From positions 1,922,001 through 1,986,000 of the forward strand of contig PYIU01000003.1 in assembly GCA_003415625.1 (NCBI GenBank): a stretch of DNA of 64,000 nucleotides, written 5' to 3'. Under the pieces are notes generated by a model, which was not told the origin of the DNA, did no database searches, and was given only the letters and a program-made list of their open reading frames with translations. Source of the stretch: Aquanectria penicillioides (Eukaryota > Ascomycota > Sordariomycetes > Hypocreales > Nectriaceae). Positions 1-12,989 of this stretch are shown in pieces; the stretch's first letter is position 1; each line of letters opens with the position of its first letter. A program made the translations under genes and the position numbers.

Positions 1-1552
1 AGCAGGGGTGTGGTTATAGGTCAATGTTAGCAGGCCAAAGAAGATATAAACGGCATAATAAGTGCGTCGACAGCCCTCATCCTCGACCCACTCAGATCGA
101 GTCGGCTTAGCTACGCCACGCGCCTCTTGGCGAAGCTTGAGCTCATACCGGTTTCCGGCGACCATGTTGGCAAGAAGACTCTTAATCGAACATGCCCACT
201 CGAGGCCTTTGGGGTCACCGCTCCAGCTGGCAAAAACCATGTTGAGAAGGGAGCTCTGCATGGTCCAGAGAGGACATTTGCGGGAACTGAAGTTCTCCTT
301 GTTTTGCAAGAACTGGTTGACGAGGACTTTGGAGCCAATATGAAGCATATAGGCCTGGTCCTGATCAAAGGCATAGAGTGCGCCAATGCTCAGGACTGCC
401 AACAGAAGAGGCGGCGACACTTTAGTTGGGTTGAACGACGCCGGGTGCAAGAAGGGCAGGTGATGATGGAACAGACCGAAATAAGTTGAAAGATATCGGT
501 TCAATGAGCCCAGCCCTGGGAGGCGGAAACCTTCAGGAATAGCGTGCTCACTGTCATTGCTACGAATATGGTCCAAGATAGCGTTGCGTTCATCATCACC
601 CGCGACCTGAGGGGCTTTGAAACCGGCTTGCGCCGAGTCAGCGGTCCAGGGACTAGGGGGTATGGTGGATCCCGCGGCAGAGTTCGGCAATGAGTTGATC
701 ATTGACTGCAGGGCAGGCACAAGGCCGTTGCAGTTCTGGCCGCCAATAGGAGGAAGTTGGTTCGACTGGGGCTGCAAGGTACTTCCACTGGCAAAGGACG
801 GTTGAGACTCGAATGATCCTGAGGCGCTTGATGTGATGGAGTGCGCCTTGGGCTCGGTCACAGCCTGTGACATGAAACCCTCCCACTGGACTTGTGGTAG
901 GGCGATGGCACCGGATGGATACGTGACGGTGGATTCCATCATAGAGGAGCTGTGAGGAGAATAAGCCATTGAGGGGCTGTCCTCATAGGAGCTCTCTTCT
1001 CCACGCATAGCAGCCGTAGCCTTGTGGTGAAGGTCTGCCACGAGCATAGCAGCAGCCTCGACATCAAAGATTCCGTCGCCGCTAGCTTCCATTTGCTCCA
1101 AAGTCGAAGTATCGATGGCGATGGTAGACTTGGCAGGGCCGTTAACGGCACGGGTCTTGGGACCGGCCCGGCGTTTACCATCGCTATGGAGGGGAATGCC
1201 GCCGTCCTTGGCGTGGACGGTTCGGTCATGTCTGAGGAGAAGGTCGCGACGGACAAATGTACTTCTGCACTTCATGCATTTAAAAGGGCGTTCCTTGGTG
1301 TCTGCAAGACGGTTAGCTGATGCGGGAGTAAAGGGAGGGGTTGTGGGGTGATGATCGGGTTGGCGGGTGGTGGTGGGAGAGGGGTGGGTGGCACGTACGT
1401 GATCGTTCGTGTCGGCTCCGGTGTTCACTCCTGCTAAAGGCCCGGTTGCAAAACTGGCACTTGTATTTGCGCTCGGGTGCCAGTGAGGCCTTTCGCGAGG
1501 ACGATGTCGAGGCCGCGGGGGGCGGGAGGACTGCAACGCTTGCGCCAGGCAT
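1..1552 (-). CDS. C2H2 zinc-finger transcription factor with fungal TF homology domain, 3' end cut by window edge
   Basis: Two exons on the minus strand: 1552-1399 and 1301-1 (continuing off the window). The intron 1302-1398 has donor GTACGT, a CTAAC branch site and a CAG acceptor. The visible 485 residues are open throughout. Two tandem C2H2 fingers lie at residues 32-52 (C32, C35, H48, H52) and 60-81 (C60, C63, H76, H81); the intron splits the codon of H52. A Ser/Gln/Pro-rich linker follows. Next comes a region starting near residue 290, with RLPGLGSLNRYLSTYFGLFH, HLPFLHPASF and LLLAVLSIGALYAF, which matches the middle-homology region of fungal regulators (Fungal_trans type). So this is very probably a nuclear DNA-binding regulator of the C2H2 plus MHR type. 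Its target genes cannot be told from sequence. I chose the ATG at 1552 because upstream in-frame starts are non-ATG and the first finger follows 31 residues later; a longer N-terminus is possible. Confidence 0.88.
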
Positions 1553-1899
1553 CTTGGTGGCCGGGTCGCGTTTCCGTGTGCGGCGGCGGAAGGGCGACAA
1601 AGGGCGACAACAAGGTGGTGCTGGGGAAACGGGCAATTAGGCTGGGCCGACAACACGATGGTTGAATATCGTGGGGCTCGTAGGGTCTTGCTGTCTTTCT
1701 CTCGCTCTCGCTCTCGACTCCTAGCTCCTCGCTCGCGCGCGCTCCCGTGGGGTTTAAAGGGTGTCTGCGGTGGACTCGATCGTGGTTATGGTCATTGGAG
1801 ATGTTTGTATTCTGGTCATGGAAAGCTGGCTGAAAGGGTTGTGATGGGGACAGAGGCTCTGGAAGGCCTCGGCGACACAGTGCACCTGGCGGGCGAAGG

Positions 1900-2240
1900 G
1901 GCGATTGGGTTAGTGGTGAGGGGGTGGTGGGATGGTCGCGAGAAGTTGGTAGATGATGGAAGTGGGCGGGAGGGAGGGAATAAAAGCGAGGAGAAGGCGT
2001 GGGAAGAGTAGAGGGGCGGGAGGGGAGGGAAATCTGGAGAGGGGGGGGGAGTGACCCGGGACTTTGGGGGGGCACTTATTTTCTGGGTGGGGAGGGGCGA
2101 GGAGGGGAAACCACAGAAGAGAGGAGGGAACGAGGGAGGCAAGGAGTGGGAAGAGTGGGAGGAGCGAGAGGAGCGAGGGAGAGAAAGTGGGAAATGGGAA
2201 AAGAGGGAAGGAGGGAGGGGTGGCTGAGGGAGTCAGTCAC
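1900..2240 (+). repeat. Polypurine (G/A-rich) low-complexity tract
   Basis: The plus strand is almost entirely G and A here, with blocks such as GGGAGGGAGGG and a run of nine or so Gs near 2041-2050. It lies upstream of the minus-strand C2H2 gene. Open frames across it encode only Arg/Gly/Glu-rich or, antisense, Pro/Ser-rich low-complexity sequence. It is probably promoter or leader sequence and not coding. Confidence 0.6.
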
Positions 2241-5109
2241 TGGGGCTGGTACCCGGCGGCGCAACGACTGGAGTCGGTGCTCAGTCGTGGTCTCAAAAAG
2301 TGGCCCTGTCTGGGCACTCGTGCCAGCACAGCAGACGCAGGCTCCTCAGCGCACTGGGCACAGGGCACTGGCGCTGGCGCTGGTACAAAGTACAGGCGGG
2401 ACAGTACCTACAGGGGAAGAGAGGAAGGCCACTGGACAGGGCTGGCTGCACTGCGCACTGGCACAACACCGCACAACCCAGTACAGCATAGCAGAGCGCG
2501 ATGCATCAGCGCCGGAACGGAATACAAACACAGAGAGTCAGCGGGCTGGTCGCTGACACAACAGCGGGGCCCTTTTCAGCAGAGGGGCACTTTCGGGGAG
2601 GGGGGCCAGTGCCGGACCCCTCTAACCCCCCCGCCCCCTTACGCCCTAAGCTGTTTATGGTGGTAGCGACCCTGCTCCTGGGTGACCGTGGGCGAGGCGG
2701 GCAAAGGTGACGAGGGTTGCAGGTGAAAATTCTGTCAGGAGAACCCAGACAACGCCCCTCATTAAAAGCAGCGTTGGGTGTTGGCCGAGACACGACGGCG
2801 GGCGCGCGCCAGGTACTACTCTTCGGCGCTCAGTTGGGCGGCCAGATAGTTGCAAGACCTACGCCTACTCGCCTTGGTTCCTGCAGCCCTGGTCCGTATT
2901 TATTTTTTATTTTATTTTTGGGAGGGGGGGGTTCTGCTTTCTTTGCGCCTTCCTAGTGGGTTCTAGATGGGGACGATGCCACAATAGGTACAAGTTTTGC
3001 TTGTTTGTGCAGGCCCTAAGGTGCGGCACTGGGCCGCCCCATCGGCAAGGCCATCGGTCAAGACAGTGTTTTTGATTGTCGGTGATGAAGTCGGTGTCGT
3101 CCAAATGTCGGAGTCAATGTCGGTGTCGGGAGGGCTGAGGAAACGGTGAACGGGAACAGTCACTGGTAACAACGTCTCGCTCCACCGAAAAGCAGTCAAG
3201 GTTGTCTAGCTGGTTGAGAGTCGGAGGGCTATGGCCCACCAAAGCCCACAATCCACAGTCCAGTCCGTAGGCTGCGGAACGAACAAACAGGGGCCAGGAT
3301 GGCAGGATGGGGTTCTTTCTTTTGGCCAAGTCTATTAACAGAGTCGGTAAGACCAGAGGTGCTTGTTCTCGAGAGACAGGGGAAGGGACGAACAGAGCAA
3401 GCGGCAAGGGGGGCAGGGAGCACAGGGACGTCGGAACGAGGCACGAGTCACTGTAGCCACAGCGGCGACGCGGCGAGGCAAAGGTATGGATTCGCTGAGT
3501 CCCAGCCTCAGAGCAGCCCTGAGGACAAGCACCCATGGCATTTTGCTCCCCGTAAATAGATAAAATTATCATGGGTTGTCATGGGTTGGTCTGGCGGGGA
3601 AGCTTCATAAGCTCCGGTCGGAGCTGAGAGCTGGGAGCTCTCCCATTCACCAGCGCAGATCCGGCGTAGCGTCGCCATTACGGCCGCCTGTCAACAGATC
3701 CCGCATCCAGAGCCAGAGCACCGGCGCAAGACCGTGGTCTCCGCGCCTTGCATCCCGTGGCCCACTCCAAGCAAATCTCCCAGGGCGAGCGAACGTGTTG
3801 GTGGCCAACTGGAGCTCGTGTCACAATCCTTGCCTGACGCCTCCCCAGCCACGCCACGCACTATAGCGCACTGTGCGCGATTGTGTGCCCCTTATGTCTA
3901 AACTTGGACGGTGTGGTTTTTGAGTAAGCACGGCTTGCTGCTTGGGCCATTTTGGGACAAGATAATCTCTCTTAAAGTCGGGGGCTTAATTTCATCGAAT
4001 GCCCTTTTATATCCTTGGTCCAAGATAGCGTGCAACACCTCTCATCTGCCGTAAGAGATTGATCCCTAAAGTAAAACTCGAGTCCGTGGCATCCATGTCT
4101 CCGTTCTGGAACACCATCTCCGTCCAACCAAGGTAACTCTTGGGAGAATTGAAGGATTGTTCATTTCCCTCCCGGTGGTAAGAATAGTTGTCCATGGAGG
4201 GCAATGCACAGTGCATGGGCATATTTCCAGGCGCTTTGCATACTACTCTCAGGAAATCTATGCGCCGAGAGCCCTGAGTGGTTCTCGTTCGTCAACACAT
4301 TAGCTACTGTGCCCCAAACTAGAGGAATACCAAAAGGGCGACGGGCATAGGCTCCAAAGCAAGTCTGTCTAGCTATTCTTTTGGAGTGTGGCCTGGGCAC
4401 GTACACATAGACCGGTTGATTCCTGGATGGTTAGCATCTTGACGCGTTCGCGGCTGCAAGCAATAAAATTTAGCCCTGAAGATCGACAGGAGATCCCGGT
4501 GACATAACATTCCAATAAACAGAACTTTCGGACACTTGCCGGTGCCAATGTGAAGATAGATTCGAAATGAGCAAAGAGATGGGACACAGATCGAGGATTG
4601 CATGATCCACGCCTGTATCCACTCTCGACGAGGAAAGGAAAATAAGAGAGCGAACAGTCGAGGCGACATCCACGAGTGTAATCAGCCATCAAACAGGGTC
4701 TCTCCAAGGATCGCGCAGTCTAGTTTGGGATGCAAGCTAGAAGGGTTCATCTCCTCGTCGAAAGCATGGAAGCCCAGCAACTGTATCCCCAATCCGTCGC
4801 GTCCGGCTCCCACGGATCTGCAACCTATTTGTCCTCTGCCAGCAGGTACCCCGCAACGGTTGGACGGCACTGGCGCCCGAACGGATCCATCAGCCAAATC
4901 CACCTGGAGAGAGAGGGGGCAGAAGGCTTGTGAGAACACAGGTGCGGGTCAAGACCGGAAATGCTACGAGTGAGAGGGCCGAGGGCCGAGCTCGTTGAGC
5001 TGCAGGAAACCAACTACATTAGGTTGAGTGCATCATCAAGAAGTTGTTGGATTTGAGTCCGACCGTTCTGAGCGGCTACGATAACCACAAACATGTAGAG
5101 TGACCGTCT

Positions 5110-5111
<2 letters not shown>

Positions 5112-5146
<35 letters not shown>
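5112..5146 (+). repeat. Poly-T run of about 35 bases
   Basis: A single uninterrupted T homopolymer in the gene-free interval. It could be the tail of an old minus-strand retroposed sequence or a simple homopolymer. I found no recognisable retroposon body or target-site duplication beside it. Its exact length is likely to be unreliable in any sequencing read. Confidence 0.8.
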
Positions 5147-7916
5147 CTCAGAGGACATCAAGTAGGCCGAAGCCACGGGTGCCCCAAACTTCCAAAAGTA
5201 CACCGCATGCCCAGAATGGTCGGTGTGTACTTTGCATCCGGTAGTGTCTAGCTAGGCTCGCGTCGCTGTCTGAGGAGATCCACGCGGGCAAGCTAGTGCA
5301 TCGTGATGGTATGGCGGGCGGGTCCGCGGCATAGTCCCGGAGTAGGGAGCCATAGTTTGGGACGGGCTCCACGTGGTGACAAGACGAAGGGTGGTGGAGT
5401 GCATGAGTGCGTGCGTGCCTCTCTGAAGCACTCAATCTTCCAGTTCTCTCCAATGTCCATACCTCGATGCTTGATTGCCTGTTGATTCTCCCCTCACGCC
5501 CATATCCCTCAACAATCAACAAGCGACGTAGAAGAAGGCGGTGGGGCCAAATCAGAAATCACCTCGACACATACCAGCCCAGCTGGAGCCCCAGCCAATG
5601 CCCTACTAGCATGTTCCCCGTCGCTCCGCCCCGGGAATATCTTCGGGGCGCTCCACGTACCTGCTCCGGACCGGATCCTCTTCCCTAACCGACATGCCAC
5701 ATAGCCAAGTAATGGCAAAGGTGGCAGGTGTCTCCAGAATGGTGGTGTCTCCAGAACGGTAGGATTGTGGGAAACCAAGCAGAGCGCAGGCGTAGAGAAG
5801 TGAGAACAGGACGGTGTATACTACCTCTGTAGTGCACAGTAGAAGGGGGCCACACGTTGCTCACATTGTCGTGGCAGCGTCCGGGGTTAGCCGGTCCAGC
5901 ATGCTGTGTCGGATTAGGAAAGAGTGGAAGGGGTGACCTACTTAGGCACGTACCTACCTTTATCAGATACAACTTTGCAGCTGGCAGCGAGACCTCGAAA
6001 CAGAGCCTGGTCCTGGGCTAATTACTGTCACGACGAAGTGACTCTGAGCACTAGCTGAACCCTATCAGTGTGCGCTGGCTACGTAGAGGTGCAACAGCGC
6101 AGCACTGGGAAGCTAACAGTGTCAAGACAATAGCTAGGCCATAGTATCATGGTGCCGGGCATGTACCTTCTAGGATACCCCTTCTTTAAAATTGCATGGC
6201 TCCCCCTGGGATATCTGGTGACAGGGTCTGGTCCGGACACGCGGCCGAGGCGGCCCTCCTGTTGGTCATTAGACCCAGTCCTGGCTGACTCATCCACCCA
6301 GTGCGGATTGTTCTACGAAAGGGGAAATTCAAAATCAGGAGAGGGGCTTGTGTCATCTGGGCGGGTTGGCGGATGAAAAGTGAGGGGAGGGGAATATCCA
6401 TTCTGAATCAATCTTTCGCGGATTCAAAAGTGCCTCAACCGCCTACCAGTTTATGTGCATGCGCAAAGACTTTAACTGTGAGCATTGCCTCGGACGCAAG
6501 TAGTGGGTGACAGCGTGAATGTTCATGTCACACTCAACATTCTCAAGTCTCGCAGGGGGGAGAATGGCAGATTGGGGGGGGAGTTGATGTTTGGAGGGGT
6601 TCACTCGCGACAAACAAGGGAGAGTTCCATGGCAACGACACTGCAGTACGCTCCGAGGTGTGCCAGACTCGCGTGTTCGTGTTCCTAGTCTTCCCAGGTC
6701 GGATTGAGGGATTCTGGGGCCCTGGCTCATCCTTGATCCGACATTGCTCCCTCCATAGCTACAGATGTAGGTTTGTTCTACGAAACCACCATCACGCAAC
6801 GAGCATCATCAAGTACCTAGCCAGCTCAATGGTGTCTATTGATGACTGACCAAGTAACAACCACTTCGGTTGGGCAAATCAGCGCACTTGGAGATCGACG
6901 TGCAAGCACTGGGAACAAATTCTAGTCCATACTACGCCAAAAGGCTTCCCGTCAAGCTGGGGACGCTTTCGACGCGGTGTACCTCCACAAATGGGATCTC
7001 GATGGTTTATATGTTTACAGGGACGAGCTTGTCCGGAAGGCTGTTCAAGACGTGTTTCTTGTAACTTTTTCCCCTCCTATCGTCGGATCGGGTGTCAAAG
7101 TCGTGAGAGCTGGTGCGAATGCGGATGTGGATGCAAGGACGCGAATGTGTAGGTGCGAGTCAACCCCTCCCTAGGCCAGCCAAACTTTGTGCCTTTTGTC
7201 GCCGACAGTAACTCTATCCCTTCCCATCTTTCCTTCCATCACTGGCGCCTGTTCTGCCTCCTTCTCAGCATCATCACACGTTCTCAGCTGCAGGAACCTC
7301 CAATTCTCATCCGGCTCAGGCGGAAGTTGGCGGTTGAGGAGCGAACCTGTGCCTCAGCATTAGGCCCGAACCATTTCCAGACTCGCCAAAACGGTAGCAT
7401 TCGCTCCTTACGTCCCCACTGCTTCAGGGGACCGATTCTGATTGTTTTGGTGTGCTCCTGAGTCTTGGGTGCCATTCGACCTCGGTCTTGTCGCTCGATT
7501 TGGGCCTGGCCTGACTGGCGCTCTGGGACGTCTCAGCCAACCCGCCGCTCGCCTGCCTGCCTGGCCCTCTTCAGCCCAGTTTGCATCCAATCAAACCGTG
7601 GCTGGCCTGTCGCATCCGTCGCGTCCCCCCTCCTCTTTGAATCTGGAATCAGTCACTTCGCATTCTGCTGGCTGGTGACTGACAAGTCTACCACCGTCTG
7701 TGCGAGCCTCTAACCCTCTGGCCCCTTGTTGTCTTCACGAGCCCGCCTCCCTAGTGGTATGCTGTCGTCGCACAATCATTGCTGTTGCGAGTTGCCATTG
7801 ACAAGCCTGCAATAATTGCAAGACAAGGACGCTCAACACGTGCCTGTTTGACGTTTGGCTTCTGGACACGGCTGCCGCATTCGACCATGTCCTGAGTCGA
7901 GCGTGGTCGCCGCAAT

Positions 7917-10900
7917 ATGCTCAGGATACAGACCGCCGCCGTGCCGCCAAGTATCCACTCTTCGCGCACCACCCACGACCCCTCCGCCGACTCCCCGTCC
8001 GCGCGCATCACGCCTGCCTCACTTCAAGTCTCCGATCCCCATCCCGCTTCATCAAGGGTCGATCCCTCTTCCTGGGGCCTCATGAACGGTATCGTCGGTA
8101 CCGCGCCCCCGGGCGCTATGTACGTCCGCGCCCTCTACGACTACGAGGCCGACGATCGTACCAGTCTCAGCTTCCACGAGGGCGATGTGATTCAGGTCAT
8201 CACCCAGCTAGAGAGCGGTTGGTGGGACGGTGTCATCAACGGAGTTCGTGGCTGGTTCCCCAGCAACTACTGCCAGATCATCACCAGTCCTGATGACCTC
8301 CCTGACCCTGCTATAAATGGCCATGTTGATCAAGTCGATGAAGAACCTGAGGATCCCGAAATTTACGACGATACTTATGACCAGGACGACGACTCTGAGC
8401 CCGATGGGCCCTCTGCTTTGCCACTCGAAGGCACCGATAACAGCGATAAATCACGAGCTGATTTCTGGATTCCACAGGCCACTCCTGATGGTAGACTATT
8501 TTACTACAATATGATGACAGGTGATCGCAGCATGGAGCTACCCCTCGAGTCTCCCGTATCTGCCACTGAGACTGGTCCGCGAGACCGTATGAATGTCAAC
8601 ATACCTGATAAGACCAGGCCGCCCCCAGAAATGATGGCTCGCGGCCTGACCCAAGACGAAGATGACGAGTCTCTAACATCAGCCTCGGAGGCCGAGGGAG
8701 AATCTTCAAGAATGGCGTCTCGGCGGTCAAAGGTATCCTGTCTAAACCTTCACCCAACCCCCAACTTTCTCACGGGATCGCTAACTTCTCGTGCTCTAGC
8801 CTCGAAACCGTACTTCGTTTAGTGGTGCATTGTCTCCGTCGACGTCAATGGACTCTATCAATGGCGTTGGGACAGTGAGCCGGGCAAGAAATGACATCTC
8901 TCCTAACGGCAATACGACTGCTGGGCAGATGCCAAACATTGCTTCAGCTACCTCATTCACAAGCACCACTTACAACCTCCCGACCACAGCCACCGTCCCA
9001 CGTAGCTTCTTTGACGATGGATCCACGCCCTCGCTCAGCTGGACTCTGCTTGTTTCCAACATGAAACGTGCTATCGACCGATATCGTGAGGCGATAACAA
9101 ACAACAACCGCTCCGAATATGTCGCAAGGGCCGAGGATATATCCGATCACCTCAGACTACTCCTCGCCGCCGGCTCAGGGACTACCGACAATCACTCTGG
9201 TCAACCTTCGATTATTTCGACGAACAAGGCGCTATATCCTCACTTTCGAGATATGATGTCCAAATTCTCAAAGCTAGTTATATCGTCTCATATTGCAGCG
9301 GCAGATTGGCCCAATGCGGAATCTATCCAGAAATGTCTACAGGAAGCTGATGGGGTTCTCCTAGGAGTGTTTAGCTATGTTGAGGTCGCCAGACAACAGC
9401 GTGGCGAGGAAATTCCCCGTCTTTTCCCTGGATTCGTCATTGGGAGCACCACGGGGGGGAGTTGGCAAAATAACGGACTAGGCCCGAGCGATCCAATAAC
9501 CGCCAACTTTCTCGAAGACGAGGAAGGCGTAGTTGAACCTACAGCAATACTTGACAGCAGGTTATTAGAACGCTTAGATGAGCAGAAGCGAATTCTCGTA
9601 TCCAGCATCCGAGAGCTTGACAAGAGCTTGGCCACTCCAGACAAGATTGTTACTCCATATCGTCACGAGGTAATTGGGAACAATGTTTGTTTTGCTGGAG
9701 GCAAGGTGTTGGAGACATTTAAGCCATGGATCGCCATGATTGAGTCCATCGACTTGTCTTCTCTTGGTAATAGTTTCCAGACTCCCCAACTAGCAGACTT
9801 TGGTACGAACAAGCAGAGTCTATACGACAACATCTCCGATTTGATTTTGGGCTGCCAGGCCGTTGCAGGACCTCTAGCTGATGAATGGGCTGAAATTCGA
9901 GGTGAAGCTTTGGAGAACCGTCTGGACTATGTGCGGCAATGCGCTCGCGCTCTCGAAACCAATTCCTCGCATATCGGATTTTCCCTTCAACTGCTATCAG
10001 AACAAGTCCAGATTAACCTACAACAGCAACAAGCGGACCAGCGACCTCGGGAAGAACCATTCGCCAGAACCCAGCTTCAGAGGGGAGAGACGATGCCGTA
10101 CGAACGGCCACACCAACGGACTGAATCGAGGACTGCGGCCCCAACACGGCCTCCGCTAATTACTGCTCAGTCTTTCACCGAGGGTGATCCCCCACCAGGC
10201 AACTTTCGAAAGGGCGACTACTCTAAAGTGAAAAAGATCTTTGGCGAAGATCCTTCTCCCCAGGCCGGTCTACCTCCAGCTGAGGATACCCCTGAGTTCT
10301 TGCGACTGGATTATGAAAACGACGTATCCTGGGACAGCAAGACGACCCAACCCACGGTCAAAGGAGGCAGTCTTCTCGCTTTGGTCGAGCAGCTTACTCG
10401 CCACGACAAACTTGACTCGAGCTTCAATAATACTTTCCTTTTAACCTATCGGTCCTTTACTACAGCACGGGAGCTTTTTGAGCTTCTGGTCAAACGATTT
10501 GGAATCCAACCTCCAGAGGGTCTATCTCAGTCTGATTTTGAGATGTGGAGAGATCGGAAACAAAAACTAATCCGATTTCGCGTTGTCAACATCTTGAAGA
10601 GCTGGTTCGACAATTTTTGGATGGAGGAATACAACGAGGAGTCGAAGCAACTTATCCGCGATGTGTATACTTTTGCCAGAGACACCGTCAAGTCAACAGA
10701 AACCCCAGGTTCCGCGCCTCTAATGGCAGTTCTGGACCAAAGGTTGAGCGGAAAGGAGGCCGGCGCACGACGAATGATCCAGACTGTCAACCAAAATACC
10801 CCAACCCCTATTATGCCTAAGAACATGAAGAAGCTCAAGTTCCTGGATATTGACGTCACCGAATTTGCTCGCCAGCTCACAATCATCGAGTCTCGTCTCT

Positions 10901-11900
10901 ATGGTAAAATCAAGGCTACAGAATGCTTAAATAAGACATGGCAAAAGAAGGTTGCCGAGGGGAGCCAGATCTTGCCCCGAACGTCAAGGCGCTCATCCTC
11001 CACTCAAACCAAATGACAAACTGGGTTGCAGAGATGATTCTCGCCCAGATGGACTTGAAAAAAAGAGTGGTTGTGATTAAGCACTTTGTGTCTGTTGCAG
11101 ATGTACGTGTACCAAACCATACTCCGGTTTCGGAGACGAATGCTAATGTGGGAGCAGAGATGCCGTGCCCTCAACAACTTTTCAACTTTGACCTCAATCA
11201 TCTCGGCGTTGGGTACCGCTCCTATTGCTCGTCTAAAGCGGACCTGGGACCAAGTTCCCCAGCGCACGCAGGCCGTGCTTGAGTCCATGCGAAGGGTAAT
11301 GGCCAGCACCAAAACTTTGGCGAGTATCGGGAAGCCCTTCACGCTGCTAATCCTCCTTGCATTCCCTTTTTGGTATTACCTCACCGTTTCTCCCCTGGGT
11401 ACCATTGTCACACCTCTAACAACAACTCTAGGAGTCTACCTGACCGATCTTACGTTCATCGAAGACGGAATCCCTTCCATTATCAAGAAGACTAACCTCA
11501 TCAACTTTGCGAAGCGTGCCAAGACTGCCGAAGTTATTCGTGATATCCAGCAGTATCAGAATGTGGGCTACTCGCTGCAGCCGGTCCCTGAACTGCAGGA
11601 CTACATAATAAGTAACATGCAAGCGGCTGGTGATGTTCACGAGATGTATGACAAGAGTCTACAAGTTGAACCTCGTGAACGAGAAGACGAGAAGATTGTG
11701 AGGTATGTACAGTTGCGGAGTCTATCCTCATCTTATGGGGCCGCTTTGGCCTGACGTTGAGAGACGTCTTGTCCGAAGGAGTCCACCCAGACTATTTCTT
11801 TAGTTTCAATCAAGACAAAGAAACAAGAGGCTCGGTGACAAATCAGGCATGCTAACTGGTTCCAATTTACAGGGTTTTGGCCGAATCAGGATTCCTCTAA
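7917..11900 (+). CDS. CDC25: CDC25-type Ras guanine-nucleotide exchange factor; three apparent 1-nt frameshifts in the catalytic domain
   Basis: Exons: 7917-8732, 8800-11102, 11158-11372, 11432-11702, 11873-11900, all with GT-AG introns. N-terminal SH3 domain (residues about 70-120; ALYDYEADD, SGWWDGVINGVRGWFPSNYC); a WW-like segment (ADFWIPQATPDGRLFYYN); RasGEF_N (GGSLLALVEQLTRHDKLDSS onward); a C-terminal RasGEF catalytic domain (PNVKALILHSNQMTNWVAEM, DRCRALNNFSTLTSIISALG, TDLTFIEDGIPSIIKKTNLI). The protein should load GTP onto Ras and act upstream of adenylate cyclase or MAPK signalling at the membrane. The reading frame breaks three times: at the G4 run 10959-10962, the A4 run 11311-11314, and the T5 run 11367-11371 next to the donor at 11373. 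In each case one extra base of the same kind restores the conserved family sequence. Three homopolymer undercalls in about 410 bp suggest sequence error more than a true pseudogene. The first ATG of the open frame was chosen as start; 8083 (MNGIVG) is an alternative. Confidence 0.87.
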
Positions 11901-12989
11901 GTAACCGCCCAGTCGCTATCCCGAGACACCCACTCATACAGCTGAACGTGGACACGGGGTGATTCTTTGGCAGTGGATTGACATGTGTGGCTGGCTGTCC
12001 ATTATGCCAACAGTATCAAACCAGCGGTGGTCTACATTGGTTACAGCGCACATTGCATCCCACTACCATGAAGACCTATGTGAAGGCCACTTGATAGTAG
12101 CCAACGGCGCACAGCAGAACTCCTCTGGCGCGGTATCCCAGGGCTAGAAGGCGGGCCGAGAATTGGCTTGGTCAACGGGACAGAGGCGTGATGAGATATA
12201 TAATCGCCAGCTAGGATGTTGACGAGGGATAAACAGGCTTGGACTGGGGTGACCTGAGGACGGTCAAAACCGACACTGGGAGGCTGCGAGATGGACAAGC
12301 GAACGGACATCAGGCTCGTTTTCGCAAGCGAATTCGCTTGGACTGCTTATTGGGACTTCGGCAACGGGGTAGCTCAAGACGTCGAGCTCAGTCTTATATG
12401 TCAACAGTCGCACATTGAACAGAGGACCATTGATGGGCCAAGAGTCGGGATAGTGATTTGGGTATATCTGGAGGGCCATAGTCAGGCCAAGCTACGCACG
12501 CATGTACCAGACACAAATCTGTAGGACCAATATATCATGTCTACAGGAGCCAGGCTGCTGGTTCAGGGGCGAGTAGGCGCGGAATAGGTATTCCATGTCT
12601 TGATCGTCTTGCACATAGCAACCTCTTGTCATCTCTCAAACTATGTACCATGTCTTCCATCCTTGGATTGGTCTCGAGCTATTACAAGCAACTGTACAGC
12701 GGGCTATTAGCGAAATTGCCCAACAACCTTGAAATGACTCCTGGTATCCGGCACGGGGTCATGGCGACCTGGCAACGGGTTCGCTCCAGGTAATATTCAA
12801 TCTAACATGAAATTACCCCAGACACTAGTAACGGTAAGAACTTCTGAGAGGCAGCGTTGTGCAAAGAGGCAAGAAATAATTCAACTAGTAATACAAGCCC
12901 GCATGAAATCATGACATCCCAAGAGTGTCAGATAAATACATACAGCAGCCCAACAGAAAAGAATCCAAGCATGAATATTATTTTACACC
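11901..12989. other. Intergenic region, convergent 3' ends
   Basis: Lies between the 3' end of the CDC25 gene and the 3' end of the minus-strand orphan gene. Only short open frames without recognisable domains occur, so it is presumably the 3' UTRs of the two convergent genes. Nothing else seen. Confidence 0.55.

Larger units (their letters stand above)
1553..7916. other. Long gene-free interval (promoter and leader regions of two flanking genes)
   Basis: I see no convincing gene in these 6.4 kb. The open frames present are short, overlap on both strands and show no recognisable domain. The part nearest the C2H2 gene is strongly strand-asymmetric (purine-rich, see separate entry). A 35-base T run lies at 5112-5146. 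The stretch runs divergently between the C2H2 regulator (leftward) and the CDC25 gene (rightward), so it presumably carries both promoters and their 5' leaders. Non-coding transcripts cannot be excluded. Confidence 0.6.

Noticed and set aside
1434..2075. 213-codon minus-strand Pro/Ser/Leu-rich frame
   Set aside because: Overlaps the real first exon of the C2H2 gene in another frame and otherwise translates the polypurine tract. No domain.
10938..11282. Separate small gene at the 3' half of CDC25
   Set aside because: The frame encodes the continuation of the RasGEF catalytic domain and then runs through an intron; it is part of CDC25 after a frameshift.
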